A DNA stretch of 6,503 nt. It comes from Sinorhizobium sp. Its GTDB lineage: Bacteria; Pseudomonadota; Alphaproteobacteria; Rhizobiales; Rhizobiaceae. Position numbers and translations under genes: made by a program. The stretch spans positions 1 through 6,503 of the forward strand of contig JAPSJG010000222.1 in NCBI GenBank assembly GCA_031178305.1. Reading direction: 5' to 3'. This document shows, in pieces, positions 1 to 6,006 of the stretch; position 1 is the stretch's first letter; each line of letters opens with the position of its first letter. The notes beneath the pieces were generated by a model, which worked only from the letters and a program-made list of their open reading frames with translations, had not been told where the DNA came from and did no database searches.

Positions 1-62
1 CACCTGAAATTAATTAAACTCACAAAAGTGATCGGTTCTAATGAGTTAACGCCGGATTGCCG

Positions 63-88
63 GAGGAAAACGGCAGATAGTTTTCCTC
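63..88 (-). terminator. Stem-loop downstream of ychF, possible terminator
   Basis: A perfect 9-bp inverted repeat (GAGGAAAAC at 63-71, GTTTTCCTC at 80-88) with an 8-base loop lies about 40 bases past the ychF stop codon. There is no uridine run after the stem on the minus strand; the only T-run is inside the distal arm. It is therefore not a textbook intrinsic terminator and may instead be a transcript 3'-end stabiliser. The rest of 1-130 is a somewhat AT-rich spacer in which I see no gene. Confidence 0.35.
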
Positions 89-130
89 ACGACGCGCGGC
101 GGGAAGCGCTTCGAACTGCTTTCGATGGCA

Positions 131-1234
131 TCAGGTGTTGAAGCGGAAGTGGATCACATCGCCGTCCTGGACGACATACTCCTTGCCTTCGTCGCGCGCC
201 TTGCCGGCTTCCTTCGCGCCGGTTTCGCCGCCGAACGAAATGAAATCGTCATAAGCGATCGTGTTGGCGCGGATGAAGCCGCGCTCGAAATCCGAGTGGA
301 TGACACCGGCGGCTTGCGGCGCCTTGGTGCCGCGCGGGATCGTCCAGGCGCGCGTTTCCTTCGGGCCGACCGTGAAATAGGTGATGAGATCGAGCAACTT
401 GTAGCCGGCGCGGATCAGACGGTCGAGGCCGGCCTCTTTGAGACCGAGCGCCGCAAGGAACTCCTTCGCCTCCTCTTCCGGCAATTGCGCCACCTCGGAT
501 TCGATCGCGGCCGAGATGATGACCGTCTCGGCGCCTTGCGCCTTGGCCAACTCCTCGACCGCGCGGGTATGTTCGTTACCCGTTGCGGCGTCGCCTTCGG
601 CGACGTTGCAGACGTAGAGAACCGGATGGGCAGTGAGGAGATTGAGGCCTTGAAGGATGCGCAGCTCGTCCGGATCGAGCTTCGGCAGAAGGGTTCGTAC
701 CGGTTTGCCCTCCTGCAGGAGTTTCAGCGCGGCCTCCATGATGGGCAGTTGCGCCATCGAGTCCTTGTCCTTGCCGGTGGCGCGCTTGCGCGTCTGCTCC
801 GTGCGCCGCTCGAGGCTTTCGAGATCGGCGAGCATCAACTCGGTCTCGATCGTCTCGGCGTCCTCTACCGGGTGGATGCGGCCTTCCACATGGGTGATGT
901 CGTCATCCTCGAAGCAGCGCAGCACGTGGACCACGGCGTCGACCTCGCGGATATTGGCAAGGAACTGATTGCCAAGGCCTTCGCCCTTGGAGGCGCCGCG
1001 CACGAGGCCGGCGATATCGACGAAGGAGATACGCGTCGGGATGATCTCCTTCGACCTGGCGATTTCGGCGAGCTTGCGCATGCGCGGGTCGGGTACAGCG
1101 ACTTCGCCGGTGTTCGGTTCGATGGTGCAGAACGGATAATTCGCCGCCTGTGCCGCCGCCGTCTTGGTGAGCGCATTGAAGAGTGTCGACTTGCCGACAT
1201 TCGGCAGCCCGACGATACCGCATTTGAAGCCCAT
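131..1234 (-). CDS. ychF: Redox-regulated ATPase YchF (Obg/TRAFAC-class P-loop ATPase)
   Basis: This is a 367-residue protein, the usual length of the family (about 363). The Walker A/G1 motif GLPNVGKST is at residues 9-17 and the G3 motif DIAGLV at 73-78. The G4 position reads NVAEGD (210-215), so it has NxxE instead of NKxD; in YchF this change is known to shift preference from GTP to ATP. A coiled-coil region follows G3 (about 130-190), and the C-terminal third is the TGS domain, ending in the typical DGDVIHFRF segment. YchF proteins are cytosolic, bind ribosomes and the 50S subunit, and are tied to stress responses, including oxidative stress. The start at 1234 is preferred over upstream in-frame starts because homologs begin with MGFKCGIVG. 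An AGG lies 8 bases before it, and the promoter candidate at 1272-1300 would leave a leader of about 30 bases. It is transcribed divergently from clpS and appears monocistronic. Confidence 0.97.
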   Translation of the reverse strand: MGFKCGIVGLPNVGKSTLFNALTKTAAAQAANYPFCTIEPNTGEVAVPDPRMRKLAEIARSKEIIPTRISFVDIAGLVRGASKGEGLGNQFLANIREVDAVVHVLRCFEDDDITHVEGRIHPVEDAETIETELMLADLESLERRTEQTRKRATGKDKDSMAQLPIMEAALKLLQEGKPVRTLLPKLDPDELRILQGLNLLTAHPVLYVCNVAEGDAATGNEHTRAVEELAKAQGAETVIISAAIESEVAQLPEEEAKEFLAALGLKEAGLDRLIRAGYKLLDLITYFTVGPKETRAWTIPRGTKAPQAAGVIHSDFERGFIRANTIAYDDFISFGGETGAKEAGKARDEGKEYVVQDGDVIHFRFNT

Positions 1235-1271
1235 GGCTGAAACCTGTCGTTCTCGGATTCGTTGGGCGTGG

Positions 1272-1300
1272 CTATGGGGTAAAGGAGAGGAGCGGTCAAG
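1272..1300 (-). promoter_or_regulatory. Candidate sigma-70 type promoter for ychF
   Basis: Read on the minus strand, CTTGAC (1300-1295) is followed after exactly 17 bases by CCATAG (1277-1272). The rhizobial housekeeping consensus is CTTGAC-N17-CTATAT, so the -35 box matches fully and the -10 box matches at 4 of 6 positions. Transcription would start near 1265, about 30 bases before the ychF start codon, which is a sensible leader length. Confidence 0.6.
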
Positions 1301-1328
1301 CCTTCGCGCATGTGAGGGCTCACTTCGA

Positions 1329-1358
1329 CTTGAATGCCATTGGCCGCCGCTGCAATAT
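1329..1358 (+). promoter_or_regulatory. Candidate promoter for clpS
   Basis: CTTGAA (1329-1334), an 18-base spacer and CAATAT (1353-1358) resemble the rhizobial consensus CTTGAC-N17-CTATAT at 5 of 6 positions in each box, with a spacer one base long. The predicted start would lie near 1365, about 40 bases before the clpS ATG chosen here. It faces away from the ychF promoter, with the two -35 boxes about 28 bases apart. Confidence 0.4.
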
Positions 1359-1406
1359 TGAAACCGCGATCGCCGCTTCCTCTGTATGTCATCAACGGGT
1401 GTTCCG

Positions 1407-1718
1407 ATGAGTGACAAGGACGTTGTCGTAAAGCCCAAAATCAGGACTAGGCGCAAGCTCGATCGGCCGAGGCTCTATAAGGTCATCCTCGTCAATGACG
1501 ACTATACGCCGCGCGAATTCGTCGTGATGGTGCTGAAGGCCGTGTTCCGCATGAGTGAGGAGACGGGCTACCGCGTGATGATGACGGCGCACAAGCTCGG
1601 CACCTCGGTGGTCGTGGTCTGCGCCCGGGATATTGCCGAGACCAAGGCGAAGGAGGCGACCGATCTTGGCAAGGAAGCGGGCTTTCCGCTGCTGTTCACG
1701 ACCGAGCCGGAGGAGTGA
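1407..1718 (+). CDS. clpS: ATP-dependent Clp protease adaptor ClpS, ClpS2 type
   Basis: A 103-residue cytosolic adaptor that binds proteins with N-end-rule residues (Leu, Phe, Tyr, Trp) and hands them to ClpA of the ClpAP protease. A basic flexible N-terminal tail (residues 1-20) leads into the core. The substrate-pocket motif NDDYTPREF is at 30-38 and MMTAH at 58-62. The conserved C-terminal half includes AETKAKEA (77-84) and ends FTTEPEE. Relative to E. coli ClpS, the gatekeeper Met40 is replaced by Arg36 and Val65 by Ala61. This pattern and the ending match the ClpS2 paralog that rhizobia and agrobacteria carry beside a clpA-linked ClpS1, as I recall those sequences. The start at 1407 gives the MSD-type N-terminus of homologs; an in-frame ATG at 1386 would add seven residues, and neither has a strong ribosome binding site. 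No clpA lies in the window. It converges on pth. Confidence 0.93.
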   Translation: MSDKDVVVKPKIRTRRKLDRPRLYKVILVNDDYTPREFVVMVLKAVFRMSEETGYRVMMTAHKLGTSVVVVCARDIAETKAKEATDLGKEAGFPLLFTTEPEE

Positions 1719-1731
1719 GCTTCGGCTGTAT

Positions 1732-1756
1732 CCGCGCAGGATGCAATCCTGCGTGG
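1732..1756. terminator. Inverted repeat between convergent clpS and pth
   Basis: An 11-bp stem (1732-1742 with 1746-1756, one G-U pair when read as plus-strand RNA) closes on the three-base loop GCA. It starts 14 bases after the clpS stop and lies about 40 bases beyond the pth stop, so it could end or stabilise both converging transcripts. No T-run follows on either strand, so a classical intrinsic terminator is not supported. Confidence 0.35.
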
Positions 1757-1795
1757 TCACGGGGGCGAAAAGTCCTTGGCGCAGTCTGCGTGTCC

Positions 1796-2512
1796 TCAAT
1801 CTCCCTTCGAGCCGAACATCCTCTTCAGCATTTCGGCCATTGGGCCGGTTGTAGGGAGCTTCTTCGGCTGGGCCGCGCTGCGTGCCTGGTGGATATGGGA
1901 TTGCACCGTCTGTTTGCTGGGTGCTTGCGGCTTTTCGCCGGGCTTGCCGCCGATGGCGAGTGCGACCTTGTTCAAGAGTTGCGAATCCTCGCCCTTGACC
2001 AGCAGTTCCGCGTTGTCGGCGATGGTGTCGAGGAGGGGCGAAAGCCAGGCCTGGTCAGCCTTGGCGAAATCGCCGAGCACATGCGCATGCACCAGGTCCT
2101 TGACGCCCGGATGACCGATGCCAAGACGTAGGCGGCGGTATTCCTTGCCGCAATGGGCGTCGATCGACTTGATGCCGTTGTGGCCGCCGTGGCCGCCGCC
2201 GGTCTTGATGCGCGCCTTGCCGGCGGGGAGATCGAGTTCGTCGTAAATCACGACGATGTCTTTCGGCGCGAGTTTGTAGAAGCGCATGGCTTCGCCGACT
2301 GCCTCGCCGGAGAGATTCATATAGGTCTGCGGCTTCATCAAAAGGACGCGTTCACCGGCAATCTCCCCTTCGGCGATCTCCGCCTTGAATTTCTTCGACC
2401 AGGAGGAGAAACTCGGGCGCCGCTGAATGGCATCGACCGCCATGAAACCGATATTGTGGCGATTGCCAGTATATTTCGGTCCCGGATTGCCAAGTCCCGC
2501 GATGATCAGCAT
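1796..2512 (-). CDS. pth: Peptidyl-tRNA hydrolase (aminoacyl-tRNA hydrolase)
   Basis: A 238-residue cytosolic enzyme that cleaves the ester bond of peptidyl-tRNA released from stalled or aborted ribosomes, recycling tRNA. The N-terminus GLGNPG (6-11) carries Asn9, and NRHNIGF (17-23) carries the catalytic His19. KPQTYMNLSG (60-69) carries Asn66, DELDLP (91-96) carries Asp94, and GGHNGI (109-114) carries Asn112; these correspond to E. coli Asn10, His20, Asn68, Asp93 and Asn114. The core ends near residue 190. A tail of about 48 residues, rich in Lys, Pro and Gln, follows and is absent from the 194-residue E. coli enzyme; such tails are common in rhizobial orthologs as far as I know. An AGGAG sits 8 bases before the ATG. 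In many bacteria pth follows rplY directly; here two signalling genes and a terminator come between them. Confidence 0.97.
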   Translation of the reverse strand: MLIIAGLGNPGPKYTGNRHNIGFMAVDAIQRRPSFSSWSKKFKAEIAEGEIAGERVLLMKPQTYMNLSGEAVGEAMRFYKLAPKDIVVIYDELDLPAGKARIKTGGGHGGHNGIKSIDAHCGKEYRRLRLGIGHPGVKDLVHAHVLGDFAKADQAWLSPLLDTIADNAELLVKGEDSQLLNKVALAIGGKPGEKPQAPSKQTVQSHIHQARSAAQPKKLPTTGPMAEMLKRMFGSKGD

Positions 2513-2536
2513 GCGGTCAACTCCTGATGTTATCGT

Positions 2537-2574
2537 GTAGCTGACGCCAACGGGGAGGGGCCTCCCTCCGCTAC
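2537..2574 (-). other. Stem-loop in the leader region upstream of pth
   Basis: Between the solute-binding protein gene and pth, a 6-bp G/C-rich stem (GGAGGG at 2554-2559, CCCTCC at 2564-2569, loop of four) is framed by an outer 5-bp pair (GTAGC at 2537-2541, GCTAC at 2570-2574), leaving a 12-base one-sided bulge. On the minus strand no T-run follows. It could partly reduce read-through into pth or act in its leader; nothing in the sequence settles which. Confidence 0.3.
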
Positions 2575-2612
2575 TTCAACGCAAAACCACTGCGGCTCGG
2601 CCAAGTCAATGC

Positions 2613-3347
2613 CTATTTCGCCGCCTGCCGGATCGCGTTCGGGCGCAGCCCGTAACGTTCGAAGATCCGGTCCTGCGTGCCATCGGCGATCAGGCGGTTG
2701 AGCTCCACCTGCATGCGCGTGACGATCTTTTCCGGCATATCCTTGTGGCAGGCAATGCCGTACTGCTTGCCTTCGAGCACGAGCGCGGCTTCGACCGGCG
2801 TGCCGCCGGCCTGCATCGTCTCGAAGGTCTTTTGCGAGGTCATCATCAAATCGACGCGGCCGGCGAGGAGCTTCTTCCGCGTCGAGTCAAGGTTGGCGGC
2901 GAAGTCGATCCGCTGAAAACCGTGCTCCTTCAGATAGTTGGCGGAAACATCTTCGCGTTGCGTACCGACGACGAACTGCCTTGCCTCGTCCAGCGTCTTC
3001 GGCGCAACGGCAGCATCCTTGCGGCGTACCATCACCATCTGATCGATGAGAAGCGGTTCGATCCATCGGAATTTGCTGTCCCGCTCGGCGTCGTGGCCTG
3101 TCGTGAATACGCAGTGGAAGGGCTCGTTTTCAGCAAGTGCGAAGGCCCGCGCCCAAGGAAGAACCTCGATGTCATAAGGCAGAGCGACGGCCTTCATGAT
3201 GAGGGCGACCTGGTCGACCGAGGCGCCGCTTGGACCTTCGTCGCCGAGGTAATTATAGGGCCTGTATTCTTCGGTGAGGAAATGGATCGTTTCGGCGTGG
3301 GCTGTGGTGGAGAGGTTGAGCAGGATCGCCAGGATCAGTTTTTTCAC
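2613..3347 (-). CDS. Periplasmic solute-binding protein, family 3 type
   Basis: A 244-residue protein that begins with a Sec signal peptide: basic MKK, a hydrophobic core (4-12) and an AHA cleavage site at 16-18 with no lipobox cysteine, so it should be a soluble periplasmic protein. The mature part looks like a bilobed family-3 binding protein: TEEYRPYNY (25-33) opens lobe 1, a PWARAF segment lies at 64-69, and the C-terminal helix ends ERYGL (230-234). The ligand cannot be named; family members commonly bind amino acids or other small polar molecules. The mature protein has just two cysteines (79 and 200), which might form a disulfide. The start is GTG, supported by AAGGAG 8 bases upstream. 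No permease or ATPase gene is nearby. It lies 64 bases downstream of the GGDEF-EAL gene, probably on the same transcript, which suggests a sensory role (inference). Confidence 0.85.
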   Translation of the reverse strand: MKKLILAILLNLSTTAHAETIHFLTEEYRPYNYLGDEGPSGASVDQVALIMKAVALPYDIEVLPWARAFALAENEPFHCVFTTGHDAERDSKFRWIEPLLIDQMVMVRRKDAAVAPKTLDEARQFVVGTQREDVSANYLKEHGFQRIDFAANLDSTRKKLLAGRVDLMMTSQKTFETMQAGGTPVEAALVLEGKQYGIACHKDMPEKIVTRMQVELNRLIADGTQDRIFERYGLRPNAIRQAAK

Positions 3348-3411
3348 GCAGTGTTCTCCTTTTGCCCGTTTTCCAAAGCTCGGAGCGGGACGCGTCGGAG
3401 ACCGTCGGGCC

Positions 3412-5778
3412 CTAGTTCGTTGCGCTCGCCTTTGCCTCGGATTCGTTCTCCAGCATGGTCAGCATGCCACCGATCGGCATGGGCCGGCTGAAGAGGTAAC
3501 CCTGGCCATAATCCACGCCAAGCTTGCGCAGGAGTTGCCATTGCTCCTTCGATTCAATGCCTTCGGCAACCACCGTGCATCCCATCTGGTGGGAGATGGT
3601 GCGAATGCCCTTGATCAGCATGCGGCTCTTGCGCCTGACGTCCGCGGCGCTGGAACTGAGCGAGCGCGTGAAGGACTGATCGACCTTGACGATGTCGACG
3701 GGGAAGCGGTTCAGATAGCTGAGCGAGGAATAGCCGGTGCCGAAGTCGTCGAGCGCTATTCGGCATCCGAATTCGTTGAGCTGCTTCAGGACTGCATGGA
3801 CCTCGGGATTGTCGAGCATCAGCACCGCTTCGGTGATTTCGATGACGATGCGCTGCGGCGCAATGTGATGCTTGAGCAGGAGGGCCGCGAGCTTGTGGGG
3901 CAGGGTGAGTTCGAACTGAAGCGGCGAGAAGTTGACGGCGAGGTAAGTATCCTGGGTCCCGTCGAGCCTGGAGATCGTCGCGAGGTGCCGGATGGCCCTT
4001 TCCAGCACGCGCTCGCCGATGCGGCCGATCGTGCCCGTTTCCTCGGCAATGTTGATGATCTTGCCTGGCGGCAGCAGGCCCCTTTCGGGATGGTCGAGCC
4101 GCATCAGTGCCTCGAAGCCGACGATCTGTCCGTCGCCGAGGCTGACGATCGGCTGTAGCCAGGCCTCGAACCAGTCCTCTTTCAAGCCCGCCTCGATGCA
4201 TTGCTCGATCTCGTGGCGTTCGCGCGCCGCGTCGAGCATGCCGGCGTCGAAGATCCTGAGACCGTTCTTGCCGTCGCGCTTGCGCGCATACATAGCCATG
4301 TCCGCTTTCAGCAAGAGATCGGAGGCGCTGGCGGCGTGCGTGGGATAAATCGAAAGGCCGATGCTTGCGCTGACTGAGAGTTCGTTGCCGGCGATCGGCA
4401 TCGGTTCGCGCAGCGAGGCGCAGATACGTTCGCCGACTTCACTCGCCAACTCGACGACGTCCGGCGCCTGGACGAGAATGGCGAACTCGTCGCCGCCGAG
4501 TCTCGCCATCACGTCGTCATGGCCGAGAGCGCTGCCGATCCGTTCCACGGTGTAGCGCAGTACCGCATCGCCGGCCGCGTGGCCGAAATTGTCGTTTATC
4601 CACTTGAAGCGATCGAGGTCGATGAAGAGGCAGGCGAGCTGCATGCCGCATGCGTCGGCACTCACTATCGCCTCATCCAGCGCGCTCTCGAAGCCCTGGC
4701 GGTTGAGTTGCCCGGTCAAGTGATCGGTGATCGCTTGCGTGTGATTGCGGCTTTCGGCTTGCTTCAGCGCCGTCACGTCGGTCATCACCGAAAGCGAGTT
4801 TGCGCCGCCGCCGGTTCCCGTTTCCAGGATGAGCACGGTCATGAACGCGCCATCGGCCTTGCGAAATGGCAGGGTGATCTCGCTGATGGTCTGGTTATCC
4901 GCTGCGTTTGCCCGTGGACGAAACCGGTAGGCATCCTGCCAGTGCGGGTCGATGAAATCGGTGAAGTGTCTGCCGATCACCGCATCGCGGCCATACCCGG
5001 TCGCTCGCAGCCAGTAGTCGCTGACCGCCGTCAACCGCCCTTCGGCATCGAGCGAGAAGAGCATTGCCGGCGTCAGGTTGTATGTGTCTGTCGCACGCGC
5101 ATGTGCGGCCTTCAACTCGGATTCCTCGCGCTCGAGCCGGTCCTGCATCGCGTTGAAATTGGCGGCAAGCGTGCCCATTTCGTCATGCGCCGTCCAGTCG
5201 ACCCGATGGCGCGAGCCGAGCCGACGGGTCGCTTCGATCGCGGCGGTCAGCCGCATCAGCGGGCGGATCACGGTTAGGCGGTTACCGATCAGCGCAGCCG
5301 TAAAGACGATCGCGACGGCGAAAAGCAGAATGCCGAGAACGGCCCATTCATCCTTGCTGAAGCGGGAAAGAATGCCGGATGCGGGCACGAATGCTTCGAG
5401 CGTCCCGACGGTCTTGGTGCCATTGACGCCGTCGTAGGAAATGGGGGTTTGCAGCGTGTGGCCCGCGGTCGTATCGTTGTGCTGCTGCGGTCGTTGGACG
5501 AGGACCTTGCCGGCCGCATCGCGAATGGTTACGACCCTAACGTTCGTGGCCCCCAACAACGACCGGCCGATCCGCTCGATACCGTCCTGGTCGAAGTCCC
5601 AGATCGGCTTGCCGAGCGCCTCGCTGCTCGCCGTCATCAAGAGTTCGACGTTGTGCAGGCGCTCCCGTGCGACGCGCTCGCCGGATATGGTGAGGAAAAG
5701 TGCGAGCAACGGCGCGACGAAAAGAAGCATTGCGCCGCAGACGATTGCAATGAACCGGTTTTCCACCGAGTGCATCAT
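3412..5778 (-). CDS. Membrane-bound c-di-GMP enzyme: periplasmic sensor, HAMP, PAS, GGDEF, EAL
   Basis: A 788-residue inner-membrane protein of c-di-GMP signalling. TM1 spans about 8-32, a periplasmic region of about 110 residues follows, and TM2 spans about 145-167. HAMP (about 168-220) passes through a helical linker to a PAS domain (about 230-340). The GGDEF domain (about 345-505) has the intact active motif GGDEF at 428-432, so diguanylate cyclase activity is plausible. The inhibitory-site RxxD is degraded: the equivalent positions 419-422 read GHDD. The EAL domain (about 520-775) keeps EAL at 556-558, Asn616, EITE at 647-650, DDFGTGYSS at 677-685, Lys698, Glu739 and Gln759, so c-di-GMP phosphodiesterase activity is also plausible. 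The periplasmic region has a WDFD motif (60-63) and looks Cache- or CHASE-like, without a firm assignment. The start at 5778 has GGGAG 6 bases upstream (a second ATG follows at 5775); an open extension of 47 codons upstream looks non-coding. Confidence 0.92.
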   Translation of the reverse strand: MMHSVENRFIAIVCGAMLLFVAPLLALFLTISGERVARERLHNVELLMTASSEALGKPIWDFDQDGIERIGRSLLGATNVRVVTIRDAAGKVLVQRPQQHNDTTAGHTLQTPISYDGVNGTKTVGTLEAFVPASGILSRFSKDEWAVLGILLFAVAIVFTAALIGNRLTVIRPLMRLTAAIEATRRLGSRHRVDWTAHDEMGTLAANFNAMQDRLEREESELKAAHARATDTYNLTPAMLFSLDAEGRLTAVSDYWLRATGYGRDAVIGRHFTDFIDPHWQDAYRFRPRANAADNQTISEITLPFRKADGAFMTVLILETGTGGGANSLSVMTDVTALKQAESRNHTQAITDHLTGQLNRQGFESALDEAIVSADACGMQLACLFIDLDRFKWINDNFGHAAGDAVLRYTVERIGSALGHDDVMARLGGDEFAILVQAPDVVELASEVGERICASLREPMPIAGNELSVSASIGLSIYPTHAASASDLLLKADMAMYARKRDGKNGLRIFDAGMLDAARERHEIEQCIEAGLKEDWFEAWLQPIVSLGDGQIVGFEALMRLDHPERGLLPPGKIINIAEETGTIGRIGERVLERAIRHLATISRLDGTQDTYLAVNFSPLQFELTLPHKLAALLLKHHIAPQRIVIEITEAVLMLDNPEVHAVLKQLNEFGCRIALDDFGTGYSSLSYLNRFPVDIVKVDQSFTRSLSSSAADVRRKSRMLIKGIRTISHQMGCTVVAEGIESKEQWQLLRKLGVDYGQGYLFSRPMPIGGMLTMLENESEAKASATN

Positions 5779-5891
5779 TGGATGCTCCCATCGGTGGATG
5801 TCCTCACTCTGTACATTCGGATGCTCTTGCACTGCCACGCCTTGCTCCCCCCGCGCGCAGCACATCATCAAATCCTTAAATGTTGCTGAAA

Positions 5892-5914
5892 TTGCACGTT
5901 CGGATTTCATGCAA
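5892..5914. promoter_or_regulatory. Dyad repeat upstream of the GGDEF-EAL gene
   Basis: TTGCA (5892-5896) and TGCAA (5910-5914) form an inverted repeat with a 13-base spacer, in the gene-free stretch between the rplY terminator and the GGDEF-EAL start, about 115 bases before that start. The spacing would suit a dimeric regulator or a promoter-proximal operator, but a 5-bp half-site can arise by chance and no convincing -35/-10 pair was found here. Confidence 0.2.
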
Positions 5915-5937
5915 GGCAATTGCGCCTCAGCCGATGC

Positions 5938-5978
5938 GCGAAAAACAAAAAACCCGCCCCAGGACGGTGGGGCGGGTT
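5938..5978 (-). terminator. Intrinsic terminator of rplY
   Basis: Read on the minus strand, a perfect 10-bp stem AACCCGCCCC/GGGGCGGGTT (5978-5969 with 5960-5951) with an 8-base loop is followed at once by TTTTGTTTTT. It starts 28 bases after the rplY stop. This is a textbook rho-independent terminator, and it separates rplY transcription from the GGDEF-EAL gene, which must then have its own promoter in about 5780-5940. Confidence 0.93.
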
Positions 5979-6006
5979 GAAGTGAACGCTGTGCGAAGGC
6001 TTGAGA

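Noticed and set aside
12..50. Short inverted repeats (TCAC-AAAA-GTGA and AACTCA/TGAGTT) at the left edge
   Set aside because: Stems of four to six pairs with mismatched flanks in AT-rich DNA; expected by chance and not clearly linked to a transcript end.
125..1240. Open frame of 371 codons on the plus strand opposite ychF
   Set aside because: It is a full antisense shadow of a conserved gene in GC-rich DNA, with a composition (Arg, Leu, Asp, Gly rich) typical of the complementary frame and no recognisable domain.
1235..1456. N-terminal extension of 74 residues on YchF
   Set aside because: It overlaps the clpS start and both promoter candidates, and YchF family members begin at the MGFKCGIVG methionine.
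1392..1799. Open frame of 135 codons on the minus strand opposite clpS
   Set aside because: Shadow of clpS, which is strongly conserved on the plus strand.
3274..4158. Open frame of 294 codons on the plus strand opposite the EAL coding region
   Set aside because: It runs across the start of the binding-protein gene and the 3' part of the GGDEF-EAL gene, both well supported on the minus strand; it has no motif or ribosome binding site of note.
4519..5277. Open frame of 252 codons on the plus strand opposite GGDEF/PAS
   Set aside because: Antisense shadow of the conserved GGDEF and PAS coding sequence; no family features.
5779..5919. N-terminal extension of 47 residues on the GGDEF-EAL protein
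   Set aside because: The extension has no domain character, would place a long polar stretch before TM1, and a good GGGAG site fits the ATG pair at 5775-5778.
5888..5930. TTGCCT-N17-TGCAAT as promoter of the GGDEF-EAL gene
   Set aside because: Both boxes match the rhizobial consensus poorly; better treated as unassigned sequence within the control region.
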